Below, piece by piece: positions 1 to 9,600 of a stretch of 35,868 nucleotides of DNA. Each line of letters starts with the position of its first letter. Position 1 is the stretch's first letter. The stretch is from Gemmatimonadota bacterium (GTDB taxonomy: Bacteria; Gemmatimonadota; Gemmatimonadetes; Longimicrobiales; Gaopeijiaceae): assembly GCA_007125125.1 (NCBI GenBank), contig SLDT01000246.1:1-35868 (forward strand), read 5' to 3'. The notes beneath the pieces were generated by a model that saw only the letters and a list, made by a program, of their open reading frames with translations, was not told where the DNA came from and did no database searches. A program made the position numbers and the translations under genes.

Positions 1-53
1 CCCCCCATTCTGACCCTCACACCCCGACGACAACGCTTGAAGGAGATTCCTCG

Positions 54-1742
54 ATGCGCCGATCTGCCCTCGCCCTCGGGCTCGCGCTCCTCATCGCGGC
101 CCCCGCCGCTCCGGAGGTGCAGGCCCAGGCTGCCTACGACCTGATCATCCGTGGTGGCCAGGTCCTCGACGGGACCGGGAACCCCTGGTTCAATGCCGAC
201 GTCGGCGTGCGCGACGGCCGCATCGCGACGGTGGGCGACCTCACGGGCGCCACCGCCACTCGCGAACTCGACGCCCGCGGCCTCACCGTCGCACCGGGCT
301 TTATCGACATTCACTCCCACGCAACCTTCACGGGGACCAACGACTGGCAGCGCGCCGCCCCGAGCCTCGTGGCCCAGGGCATCACGACGGTCGTGATCAA
401 CCAGGACGGCCGCTCCCCCTGGCCGATCCGCGACCAGATCGAGACGATGCGGGAGCGGGGCCATGGCCCGAACGTGGTCGCCCTCATCGGCCACGGGCAG
501 GTCCGCGACCTCGCGATGGAGGGCGATGTCCAGCGCACGATGACCCCCGCCGAGATCGAGCGGCTCCGCACCCTCGTCCGCGAAGGGATGGCCGACGGTG
601 CCTGGGGCTTCTCGGCCGCGACCGAGTACAACCCCGGCCGCTGGTCCGACACCGATGAACTCGTCGCCGTCGCCGAAGAGGTCCGCCCCGGCGGAGGCGT
701 CTTCGTGCACCACCAGCGCAGTGAGGGCTCCGACCCGATGTGGTACTGGCCGAGCCGCGACGAGCCCGGCCCCCCGAACCTCATCGACGCCGTGCTCGAG
801 ACGATCGAGGTCGCCGAGCGCACCGGCACCCCCACCGTCGCCTCGCACCTCAAGGCCAAGGGTGCCCACTACTGGGGTACGAGCCACACCGTCATCCGCC
901 TCATCAACGAGGCCCGCGACCGCGGCGTCCCGATCTACGGGGACCAGTACTACTACGAGACCACCGGGAGTGACGGCAACACCGTGCTCATCCCCGCCTG
1001 GGCCGTCACCGCCGGCCGCCGCCTTCTCTCGGAGGAAGGCACCGAGGGCAACCCCACCCCCGCGGACGCCATCGCGCGCCTCCTCGAGGACGAGGCAGGC
1101 GCACGCGACCTCCGGCGCGACGTCGCACACGAGATCCGTCGTCGCGGCGGGCCCGATCGCCTCTTCATCCTCGCCCACCCGGACGAGGAACTCGTCGGGC
1201 TCACCCTCGCCGAGCTGATCGAACGCTGGGAGCTGTCACCCGTCGACGCTGCCTTCCGCCTCCAGCTCGAGGGCGACCGGTCGTCGCGCGGAGGCGCCCG
1301 CATGCGCGGCTACTCCCTGAGCGAGGTCGACATCATCGCCTACACCCCGCACGACTGGATGCTCACCGCCTCCGACGCCGGGATCGGCACCGGCTCCGGC
1401 GGGCTCGTGCACCCCCGCTTCTACGGCACCTTCCCGCGCCGGATCGCCCGCTACGCCCGCGACCTCGAGCTCACGAGCATCGGCCACGCGGTGCGGAGCG
1501 CCAGCTCGCTTCCCGCGCAGGTCCTCGGGATGCGCGACCGCGGGCTCGTCCGCGAGGGGTTCCACGCCGACCTCGTCCTCTTCAGCGTGGAGGAGATCCA
1601 GGACCGCGCCACCCTCTTCGAGCCCCACCAGTTCCCCGACGGGATTCCCTACGTCCTCGTCGGGGGCACCTTCGTCGTGGACGGAGGAGAGGTCACCGGC
1701 GCCCTCCCCGGCCGCGTCCTGACACCCGCGGAGGACCGATGA
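54..1742 (+). CDS. N-acyl-D-amino-acid deacylase-type amidohydrolase, exported
   Basis: 562 aa, amidohydrolase superfamily, most like D-aminoacylases, which hydrolyse N-acyl-D-amino acids. A signal peptide covers about residues 1-25 (Arg-Arg, hydrophobic core, AQA-type end), so it should act outside the cytoplasm. The beta-sandwich start YDLIIRGGQVLDGTGNPW is followed by the HxH metal motif at H87/H89 (GFIDIHSH). Further matches are a VHHQRSEG segment, SHLKAKG, and the late SDAG segment that supplies the metal-binding Asp in this family. At the place where D-aminoacylases usually have a GNCG cysteine ligand, this protein reads INQDG (residues 115-119), so metal binding or specificity may differ. 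The start has a good Shine-Dalgarno (AGGAGA, 41-46). The stop overlaps the next gene by 4 bp (ATGA), implying translational coupling with an M14 peptidase. The exact substrate is unknown. Confidence 0.88.
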   Translation: MRRSALALGLALLIAAPAAPEVQAQAAYDLIIRGGQVLDGTGNPWFNADVGVRDGRIATVGDLTGATATRELDARGLTVAPGFIDIHSHATFTGTNDWQRAAPSLVAQGITTVVINQDGRSPWPIRDQIETMRERGHGPNVVALIGHGQVRDLAMEGDVQRTMTPAEIERLRTLVREGMADGAWGFSAATEYNPGRWSDTDELVAVAEEVRPGGGVFVHHQRSEGSDPMWYWPSRDEPGPPNLIDAVLETIEVAERTGTPTVASHLKAKGAHYWGTSHTVIRLINEARDRGVPIYGDQYYYETTGSDGNTVLIPAWAVTAGRRLLSEEGTEGNPTPADAIARLLEDEAGARDLRRDVAHEIRRRGGPDRLFILAHPDEELVGLTLAELIERWELSPVDAAFRLQLEGDRSSRGGARMRGYSLSEVDIIAYTPHDWMLTASDAGIGTGSGGLVHPRFYGTFPRRIARYARDLELTSIGHAVRSASSLPAQVLGMRDRGLVREGFHADLVLFSVEEIQDRATLFEPHQFPDGIPYVLVGGTFVVDGGEVTGALPGRVLTPAEDR

Positions 1743-3658
1743 GCCCCGGGCGGCGGGACCGCATGGGCCTCGGAGGGCGAGGCGGAGCGGAGGCGGGTCC
1801 GCGGGGCGGCATGCCGTCACTCGCGGCACGGGCGGGCACGGGACGGACCACGGGACGAGGCACGCCGGCGCGCGCGGCACGGGCGGGCACACGCGCGGGC
1901 ACCACCGCCCTCGCCCTCCTCCTCACGCTCACCCTCATCGGCTGCGACGCGATCGCCGCCCCGGGGACGGGCGACCCCCTCCGCACCGACCTCGTCTCGG
2001 CCGACGGCCAGGTCTCCTGGGACCGCTACCACACGAACGCCGAGACGATCGAGATCATGCGCGCCTTCGAGGCCCTCCACCCCGGCCTGGCGCGCACCTT
2101 TTCGATCGGGGAGAGCATCTGGGGCCAGGAGCTCCTCGTCATCGAGATCACAAACCGCGAGACGGGCCCGGCGTCCGAGAAGCCGGCCCTCTACCTCGAC
2201 GGGGGCATCCACTCCCAGGAGCTCACCTCCTCCGAGGTCGCCCTCTACGTCATGGCGCACCTCCTGAACGGGTACGGGAACGACCCACAGGTGACCGAGC
2301 TCCTCGACACCAGGGCCTTCTACATCCGGCCGAAGTTCAACCCGGACGGCTCGGACCTCGTGCTCCTCGAGGACCAGTGGCTCCGCAGCACCCCGCGCCC
2401 GGTCGACACGAATGGCGACGGGATCCCCGACTCCGACCCCCCCGAGGACCTCGACGGGGACGGCCGGATTCTCCAGATGCTCATCCCCGACCCCGAGGGC
2501 AACCGGGTGCGGGATGCGGACGACCCGCGGATCGTGCGCGCGCGCCAGTCGGGCGACGAGGGACCCTTCTACCGTCAGGCGCGGGAGGGGCGCGACCTGA
2601 ACGGAGACGGCGTCATCAACTCCGACGGGATCGGCGGGATGGACATGAACCGCAACTTCCCCTACAACTGGGCACCGACCCACCGCCAGGCGGGGAGCTA
2701 CTACTTCCCCCTCTCCGAGCCCGAGACCTGGGCGGCCGCGAACTTCGTGAACGACCACCCGAACATCACCCAGATCGTGCACGGGCACACCTCGGGCGGC
2801 TTCATCTACCGGCTCCCCTCGGCCTCGAACCCGGAGGAGTTCGACACGACCGACCTCGCCCTCATCATCGAGCTGGGCGAGTTCTACACGCAGGACACCG
2901 GGCGCCCCGTGCGGCCGAGCGCCACCCACCCGGTCGACCACCGCTACGGCACCTTCATCTCGATGGGCTACGCCTGGTTCGGCATCATCGGCTGGGTCCC
3001 CGAGTACTGGCCCGGACCGAACTCCTGGGTCCCGGACCACGAGGGCACCGGCTCCGTCACCGAGGCCGACTGGCACCGCGCGAATGACGAGGAGTTCGAG
3101 GGGCGCTACTTCACCGACTGGACCCCCTTCGACCACCCCGACCTGGGCGAGGTCCTGATCGGCGGGTGGCACACGAAGTACTGGAACCAGAACCCCCCCA
3201 TGGAGCTCCTCGAAGAAGAGCTCCGGGTCCAGGTCCCCTGGATCCTCCACATGGCCGAGCAGTCACCCCTCGTCCGGATCGACGCACCCCGCGTCACCGA
3301 CCTCGGCGAGGGCCGCTTCCGGATCGAGGTCGAGGCCACGAACGAGGGCTACCTCCCCACGCACCTCACCCAGCAGGGGGCGGAAGGGCGGCTCGTGGGA
3401 GGCCAGGTCCGCAACCCCATCATCCGTCCGAACCTCGCCATCCTCGAGGGCGAGGGGTTCCGGGTCATCGGGGGGAATGGCCGCACCCCCTTCGGCCACC
3501 TCGCCGGCACGAACCCCTTCACCGACGCGGTGACCGAGCGGAGCCGGACCGTCGCCTGGGAGGTCGAGGTCGAGGGGAATGCCCCGACCTTCCAGGTGAC
3601 GATCGACTCCGCGAAGGGGGGTGTCGTCCGGAGCGGGGTGCTCCCCCTCAGGGAGTGA
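1739..3658 (+). CDS. M14 family zinc carboxypeptidase, probable lipoprotein
   Basis: 639 aa from the ATG that overlaps the upstream stop. The zinc site is visible as HxxE at H158/E161 (GGIHSQE); the third His is probably H348 or H350 (VHGHTSG), and E422 in GWVPEYW is a candidate catalytic Glu. Asp/Asn-rich loops inserted at about 223-240 (DTNGDG, then DLDGDG) and near 286 (DLNGDG) look like calcium-binding thrombospondin/dockerin-type loops. The hydrophobic stretch ending LTLIGC gives a lipobox near residue 69, but about 55 Arg/Gly/Ala-rich residues precede it, an abnormally long n-region. In-frame ATGs at 1763 and 1811 are alternative starts. Its last 11 bp overlap the end of the convergent M14 gene. 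It probably removes amino acids from peptides outside the inner membrane; specificity cannot be read. Confidence 0.87.
   Translation: MSPGRRDRMGLGGRGGAEAGPRGGMPSLAARAGTGRTTGRGTPARAARAGTRAGTTALALLLTLTLIGCDAIAAPGTGDPLRTDLVSADGQVSWDRYHTNAETIEIMRAFEALHPGLARTFSIGESIWGQELLVIEITNRETGPASEKPALYLDGGIHSQELTSSEVALYVMAHLLNGYGNDPQVTELLDTRAFYIRPKFNPDGSDLVLLEDQWLRSTPRPVDTNGDGIPDSDPPEDLDGDGRILQMLIPDPEGNRVRDADDPRIVRARQSGDEGPFYRQAREGRDLNGDGVINSDGIGGMDMNRNFPYNWAPTHRQAGSYYFPLSEPETWAAANFVNDHPNITQIVHGHTSGGFIYRLPSASNPEEFDTTDLALIIELGEFYTQDTGRPVRPSATHPVDHRYGTFISMGYAWFGIIGWVPEYWPGPNSWVPDHEGTGSVTEADWHRANDEEFEGRYFTDWTPFDHPDLGEVLIGGWHTKYWNQNPPMELLEEELRVQVPWILHMAEQSPLVRIDAPRVTDLGEGRFRIEVEATNEGYLPTHLTQQGAEGRLVGGQVRNPIIRPNLAILEGEGFRVIGGNGRTPFGHLAGTNPFTDAVTERSRTVAWEVEVEGNAPTFQVTIDSAKGGVVRSGVLPLRE
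1823..1890 (+). repeat. 17-bp exact direct repeat in the M14 leader-coding tract
   Basis: The 17-mer GCGGCACGGGCGGGCAC occurs at 1823-1839 and again at 1874-1890, offset by 51 bp (17 codons), so both copies are read in the same frame as AARAGT. Related fragments (GGGCAC, GCGGGCAC) fill the space between. It looks like local duplication of a low-complexity Arg/Ala/Gly tract upstream of the hydrophobic signal segment. Confidence 0.8.
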
Positions 3659-5180
3659 CCCGCTGGATCGGCCAGGGTCCTTCCGTCGCGAGGTGCTCGA
3701 ACGCCTCGTAGCGCAGGAGCCCGTGCATCGACTCGGGCTCGAGCGCCGAGGCGACCATGACGCCGCGGAGCTGCGCGACCGGCACGAGGACGTCGCCCGC
3801 CTCGACGGTGTGCGTTCCGCGGGAGGTGCGCAGGTCCGGGATGGGTGTCGGGCTTTCGAGCTCCTCGACCGTGAAGCCGGTGATCTCGAGGCGCTCCACC
3901 TCGATCTCCGTCCCGGGGGCCGGCTCCTCGAGCTCGACCCGGTGCTGCCGGAGGAGCTCGATCAGCTCCGGCATCGTGCCCGGGACGAGGTAGGCCCGGG
4001 GGAGGGGCACGCTCCGCCCCTCGGTCACGATCGGCCGGAAGCCCTCGATCACCGCGATCACCGTGTCGCCCGCGACCCACTCCCCGTCGACCTCCTCGGC
4101 CGCGAGCATCGGCGCCTCGAGGGGGCCGTCCCCGTGCGCGCGCCCCATCGTCAGGATCAGCCGCTCGATCTCGCCGGCCTCGGCGCGGCGCCGGGCCTCC
4201 CGGACCGTGCGGCGCACCGTCTCGCCCTCCTCGGCCGCGAAGCGCACGAGCTTCTCGAGGCCGAGGCGCTGGGCGGCCGCGCGCCGCTCGATGTTGCCGG
4301 CCTCCTCGGGTTCGCGCTTGCCTTCGTAGATGAAGGAGAGGGTGTGCAGGATTCCGAAGCCCTGGCGGCCATCGTTCTTGTTCGTCGTCGACCAGCGGAG
4401 GGCATCGGGGGAGCCGACCACGTAGTTGTGCGCGGTGAACCCTTCTGCCTCGAGGGTCTCGATCGCCCGGGGGAGGAAGCGGTCCTCGGCCAGCGCGCGG
4501 AGTCCCGCGTCGGTGTTCAGGTTCGTCGAGAGTCCGATCTGGAGGTCCCAGAGCCGGAGCCAGCCCCGCTCCAGCCAGGCCTGTGTCCAGGGAAAGTACT
4601 CATGGACGTCGACCGTGACCTCGGGCTCCCACCGGTGGAAGAGCTCGCGGAGGTGGACCACCTCGGGGCCATCCAGGATGAAGTGGCTCCGGTTGAGGTC
4701 CGTGCCTTCGGCGTTCTGGCGCACATGCCGCTCGCCCCCGTCCGGGTTCACCTGGGGCACGAGGAGGATGTCGGCGCCCGCCAGGAGGTCGTCATGGTCG
4801 CCCCGGGCGAGCTCGAGGGCGAACTCGAGGCTTCCCTCCTTCCCGGAGGGCTCGTTTCCGTGCTGCTGTGCGAAAATAAGAACCAAAGTTCTGTTTTCGC
4901 GGTCGGCGCCGAAGGTCCCGGAGCTGATCCGGAGGTAGGGGATCATGCGGCCCTCGACCGAGGCGCCGAGGGTGTCGAGTTCGATCCGCTCGCTCCCGGC
5001 GGCGAGCGCCTCGACAAAGTCCATCATCTCGGCGTGCGGGGTGAGCCGGGCATGGTCGGCGGCGGCGAGGGGGGTCCGGTCGGGAAGGGGAGGGAGCTCC
5101 GGGGTGCCTTCCTCACAGCCGGGCAGGAGGAGGAGGGCGGGGAGCAGAAGAGCAGGGATCGCGGGTCGGATGAGGCGCAT
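3648..5180 (-). CDS. M14 family zinc carboxypeptidase, lipoprotein
   Basis: 510 aa. The N terminus is a clean lipoprotein signal ending LLLLPGC with Cys22 as the lipidation site. M14 features follow in order: zinc motif HxxE in QQHGNEPSGKE, then VQVNPDGGERH, TDLNRSH, and the third zinc His in VTVDVHEY. The sequence differs clearly from the convergent M14 gene at 1739-3658, so this is a separate subfamily and not a recent duplicate. It is the last gene of a minus-strand operon: 30 bp downstream of the acyltransferase, which is 26 bp downstream of the large M14 gene. A roughly 200-residue C-terminal part beyond the catalytic domain has no motif I recognise. Likely role: carboxypeptidase or amidase action on peptides, tethered to a membrane. 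Confidence 0.88.
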   Translation of the reverse strand: MRLIRPAIPALLLPALLLLPGCEEGTPELPPLPDRTPLAAADHARLTPHAEMMDFVEALAAGSERIELDTLGASVEGRMIPYLRISSGTFGADRENRTLVLIFAQQHGNEPSGKEGSLEFALELARGDHDDLLAGADILLVPQVNPDGGERHVRQNAEGTDLNRSHFILDGPEVVHLRELFHRWEPEVTVDVHEYFPWTQAWLERGWLRLWDLQIGLSTNLNTDAGLRALAEDRFLPRAIETLEAEGFTAHNYVVGSPDALRWSTTNKNDGRQGFGILHTLSFIYEGKREPEEAGNIERRAAAQRLGLEKLVRFAAEEGETVRRTVREARRRAEAGEIERLILTMGRAHGDGPLEAPMLAAEEVDGEWVAGDTVIAVIEGFRPIVTEGRSVPLPRAYLVPGTMPELIELLRQHRVELEEPAPGTEIEVERLEITGFTVEELESPTPIPDLRTSRGTHTVEAGDVLVPVAQLRGVMVASALEPESMHGLLRYEAFEHLATEGPWPIQRVTP

Positions 5181-5210
5181 GCGCTTGCGGGGGTCAGGGT
5201 GGGGCAGGGT

Positions 5211-6629
5211 TCAGGGCCTGGCGGGAGGGTTCGAGGGTCTGTGGGCGTCCGGGGGTGCGAGCTCCTGCTGAAGGCGGCGGATCCGGGCGGCGAGCTCGGA
5301 CTGGCGTTCGAGGAGGCCGTGGCGGAGGTCGCGCCGGCCGCGCAGGAGGAGGAAGCGGCGGAGGTCGGCGGCGGCGTCTTCCCAGCGGTCGCGGATTGCG
5401 AGGGTGAGGAGCCCGAGCAGGGGAAGGAGGGCGAGCGCGGCGAGCGCCGGACGCCAACCCGCGAACTCGCGCAGTAGGGCGGCGAGGATCAGGACCCACC
5501 CACCGAAGGCGATCGTGCCGCCGAGCACCTTGTAGGTGGCGAGCTTGTCGGGGGGGAGGTCGAAGCGCTTCTCCATTCTGGCGAGGAGCTGGTAGGGGGC
5601 CAGGAAGACGAGGGTGCCGACGAGGGCAAGGGGTGCGGCCAGCCCGAAGAAAGCCACGTTCTTGATCGTCCAGCGGGCGGCCACGGCGGCCTTCGGGACC
5701 TGGTGGAGGTCGCGCGGCCGGAGTCCGAGGGAGTCAAGGAGCCGGATGTACTCCACGATGTCGCCAGCCAGGCGATCATGGCGCTCGCGGTCGGCCCGGC
5801 GGGCGCGGTCGAGGGTCGTTGCGGTGCGGCGCATGCGGGCGAGCCAGCGGACCGGGTTTCGGGAGCGGCCTCGTCCGTACTCCGCATGGTGGATGGCCTC
5901 GGCCCCCTCGACGATGGGGAAGTCATCCCAGCTCTCGAGGTTCACCGTGACGCGGTTGAGCCCCTCCTCGATGCGGCGGGTGAGTTCGCGCACCGCTCCG
6001 GGGGCGTCCTCGCCCGTTGCCGCAAGGTCACCCCAGCGGATGGGCGAGCCGACCAGGAGGAGTGCCTCGGAGCGGAAGCGCTCCTTGCCTCCACGGAAGG
6101 TCAGCCCGACCGGGTAGATCGGGATCTCGAGGGCGCTGCCCGCGGCCGCTCCCAGGGCGATGCGGGCCGCACCTGTCTTGAGGGGCTGGAGCGAGGGGCC
6201 GGAGTGCGAGACGCCCTCGGGGAATACGCCCACTGCGTCGCCCCCCTGGAGTGCGGCGTGGGCGGCGGCGAACATCTCGCGGTTGCGCGAGGTGAGCTCC
6301 GGGTCGTCCGAGGCGCGGTAGACGGGGATCGCCCCCGAGCCTCTGATGAGCCAGCCGATGTCGCGTTGCTCGAAGAGCCCGGAGCGGGCGAGCCAGCGCA
6401 CGGGGCGGCTCGCGGCGATGGCCACGAGGGCCGGGTCGAGAAGGGAGTTGGGGTGGTTCGCGACCAGGAGGACCGGGCCCGTCGAGGGGATCTCGACCCC
6501 GGCCACCCGGATCCGGTAGTACGTGCGCGCCGCGAAGGTCGTGAGGTTCTGGACGTGCCGGTGGAGCCAGGGTCGTGACACGATGGAGGTACGGCGGGTT
6601 GGGGGGAGGCGGGAACGGGCGCCGGGCAC
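5211..6629 (-). CDS. PlsC-like glycerophospholipid acyltransferase with C-terminal membrane segments
   Basis: 472 aa from a GTG at 6629; a second GTG at 6581 (VSRPWLHRH) is a plausible later start, and neither has a convincing Shine-Dalgarno. The acyltransferase block I is NHPNSLLD, with five residues between His and Asp instead of the textbook four; this NHPN form occurs in a known PlsC subgroup. Block III is VFPEGVSHSG. At least two hydrophobic segments follow near residues 320-350 and 375-425, and the C terminus is charged and possibly coiled (RQSELAARIRRLQQEL). Expected reaction: acyl transfer to (lyso)glycerophosphate in membrane lipid synthesis. It lies between two M14 peptidase genes with gaps of 26-30 bp, so it is probably co-transcribed, though no functional link is evident. 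Confidence 0.85.
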   Translation of the reverse strand: MPGARSRLPPTRRTSIVSRPWLHRHVQNLTTFAARTYYRIRVAGVEIPSTGPVLLVANHPNSLLDPALVAIAASRPVRWLARSGLFEQRDIGWLIRGSGAIPVYRASDDPELTSRNREMFAAAHAALQGGDAVGVFPEGVSHSGPSLQPLKTGAARIALGAAAGSALEIPIYPVGLTFRGGKERFRSEALLLVGSPIRWGDLAATGEDAPGAVRELTRRIEEGLNRVTVNLESWDDFPIVEGAEAIHHAEYGRGRSRNPVRWLARMRRTATTLDRARRADRERHDRLAGDIVEYIRLLDSLGLRPRDLHQVPKAAVAARWTIKNVAFFGLAAPLALVGTLVFLAPYQLLARMEKRFDLPPDKLATYKVLGGTIAFGGWVLILAALLREFAGWRPALAALALLPLLGLLTLAIRDRWEDAAADLRRFLLLRGRRDLRHGLLERQSELAARIRRLQQELAPPDAHRPSNPPARP

Positions 6630-6655
6630 AACCCCGGCGTCCGCCCCACCCTTCC

Positions 6656-9600
6656 TCAGAGCGAGTCGTCGCTGTCGTCGTCCGTCACCGCCGGCGTGAT
6701 GTCGAGGTTGCCGTGGTGGAGGAGTGCGTTGAAGACGAGGGCGTAGGAACCGAGCGTGCCGCTTCGCCAGAAGGGGTTGAAGGAGAACATGATCACATGC
6801 CCCTCACCCACCTTCACGTCGACGAGCGCGGGAGAGCCGGTGAGCTGGTTCCCGCTCACGAGGCCGCCCGAGATCAGGAGCTGGCGCGGGTCCCGATGGA
6901 AGCGGAAGACGGTGCGGACCGTCGGCGCCTGCGAGTCGACCTCGTCGTCATCGTCGGGTTCGCCCTCGAGCGCTGCGGCCCTGCGCTCGGCGGCCGCCCG
7001 CTGCGCCTCCTGCTGTGCCTCGCGCCAGCGCGCCATGCTCGCCTGGCCCCAGTCCTGGCCCTGTGCCTGGGCCTGGTCCTGGTCATCCCAGCCGCCCCGG
7101 CTCGAGCGGCGGGCCGTCGTGCTCCCGTCGGGCTGCGAGGGGGTGCTGACCCCGGGGCGCCCGCGCCCGTCGTTCAGGATCGGGCTCTGTCCCTGGTTGA
7201 AGTAGACGCCGAGCCCGTCGTCGTAGCCCCAGGCGAGGGGGCTCGAACTGTCGGAGAGCTCGGTGCGGAAGACGCCCCCCGGAGCCCAGAGCCCCGAGGC
7301 CTCGCGCGTCGAGACCCCGCTCGCGATCCCGAAGTGGATCGGGAGGGCCGCGGAGTTCGTGAGGGTCACGAGGGTGCCTCCCGCCTCGACGAAGCGCTGG
7401 AGGTTCATCACGCCCTGGAGCTCGAGCCCGCCCCGGATGTCGGGCGAGGATGCCTGGCGCCCGATGTTCGGGGTGTGCTCCGTCGCCTCCCAGGGGATCG
7501 GGCGCGGGCCCTGCACCCCGTTCAGGAGCTGCATCGCGTTGGCCGTCGAGGGCCCGAAGATGATCACGTCGTACTGGTCGATCAGCTCCGGGGTGTCGCG
7601 CACCACATGGACCGAGATGTAGTCGTAGGGCACCCCGTACTCGTCGAGCCCGATCCGGAGCCAGCCCTCGTTCTGCGTCGAGAGCCAGGTGTGCATGACC
7701 GCGATCCGAGGCACCGCGACCTCGTGCGTGGGCACCGACGGCAGCGTGGTCACCGCGCGCGCGGTGAAGCCGAACTCGCGTCCCGCCTCGTCGAGGGTCC
7801 GGCCGAGGTCGCGCCCATTGTCGCCGGTGCGCACGATGAAGGAGCCTGCGCGGTACTCCTGGCCCGCCGCCTCGAAGGGACGCTGCGCCGCCTCGATCCG
7901 GAGCTCCGGGTGAGCGAAGCGGAAGGCGGTCAGGTTGTTGTCGGCGTTGTAGTTGACGAGGTAGGCCTCCGTCGCGCCCGCCTCCTCCTCGACGACGCCC
8001 CCGGCCGGGTGCACCATCTCGGCCACGAGGCTCATCGGCGCATCGAGGATCGCCGTGTCGACGACCCGCACCGTCTTCGCGTTGTAGAGCGGCCCGAAGG
8101 TCCAGCCCACGTCGTCATAGGGGCGCGGGTCGTTCGGGCTGTAGTACTGCCGGTCGAGGAGCATGTCCGCGCCCCGCGAGTAGGGCTGGTCCATGCGCAC
8201 CACGTAGCTCCCGGCCGGGAAGGTCTCCCCCCCGACCGTGGCCGGCGCGCTCGTGCGGTGAACCTCCATCCCGTGCCGCTGGAGCACCTGGAGGAGCCGC
8301 GCCTGCTGCCCGGCACGCGGGTCGTCGCCCGGAAGGACGTAGGCGGCCGGCCCCTCCATGCGCGCCTTCGCGATCGAGCGCTTGCTCTTCGTCCAGAAGT
8401 TCCCGACGTACTCCTCGCGGTTCGCCGCCACCTCCTCGAGGGCGATCAGGAGGGCGCTCTGCATCAGGTTCGTGTTGTTCCGGATCGACCAGACTACTTC
8501 CCGCAGGGGGATGTTCGGCCGGTCCCAGGTCCGGTTCTGGTTCGAGCGCAGGACATAGTCCGAGGCGTTGCGCGCTGCCTGTGTCTCGTAGAAGCGTCCG
8601 ATCGAGTTGTGGATGTGCGCCACCCAGAACATGTAGTTCGGGGTCCATCCGTCGTAGAAGTCGTGCGTGTAGACCCCGGGGACTCCGAAGGCACCCATCT
8701 CCTTCACCTCGCGGTGGGCCAGCCGGTTCCACTCCGAGATCGTCATCGGGTCGAGCCAGGCGTTGTAGGGGCCCCGCCCCGTCGAGGTGTAGAGGTAGGT
8801 CGCCGACTCGTGCAGGTCGTGCACGACGATCGGGTGGTACTGCAGGTAGGTCGAGGTCACCGCGCGCGAGAGGTTCAGCGAGAGCCCCATCCCGTCGCGG
8901 TTGTTCGAGTGGTAGACGTACTGGCCCCAGTAGAGGGTGCGGGTCGGGTTGATCCCCCCCGGGTTCACCCGGGGCGCCATGTGCACGTCGACCACCTTGT
9001 TGCGTCCGTCCGGCTCCACGACCGGGGTGATCATCACGATCATGTTGTCGCGGATCGTCCGGATATGCTCACCCTCGTCGACCGCGAGGCGATAGACCAG
9101 CTCCATGAGCATCTCGGGCGAGCCCGTCTCGCCCGAGTGGATCGCCCCCGTCGCCCAGTACATCGGCTTCACCTCCGAGATGATCCGCGCCGCCTCGGCC
9201 TCGGAGAGCCCGCGCGGGTCCGCCAGGCGCCCCATCAGCTCCGCGTGCCGGTCCACCTCGGCGAGCGTCTCCTCGTTCGAGACGAGCACGAGGATGATCT
9301 CGCGCCCCTCCTCCGAGGTTCCGATCGTGCGCACTTCGACCCGGGGCGAGGCCTCGGCCACCGCGCGCATGTAGGCGTACACATCCTCCGAATAGGTCAG
9401 GATGTCCCTCGCCCCCGCGATGTACCCGTTGAACTCGAGCGGAGTCGGGACCGTGGCCGAGGCGGGGAGGTGATCCACGAGGGGCGTCAGGAAGAACTCC
9501 TCGGTCGTGAACTCGTGGATCAGCCGCGTATACTCCTCGTCGATCGCCTGCTGCCGGGCCTCGACGGCCGGCACCAGTACGAGAAGGAGGAGAAGGGCAG

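Noticed and set aside
3621-5477. 618-codon + frame antisense to the M14 lipoprotein and acyltransferase
   Set aside because: Composition typical of an antisense frame; the minus strand carries HxxE and lipobox motifs at the same place.
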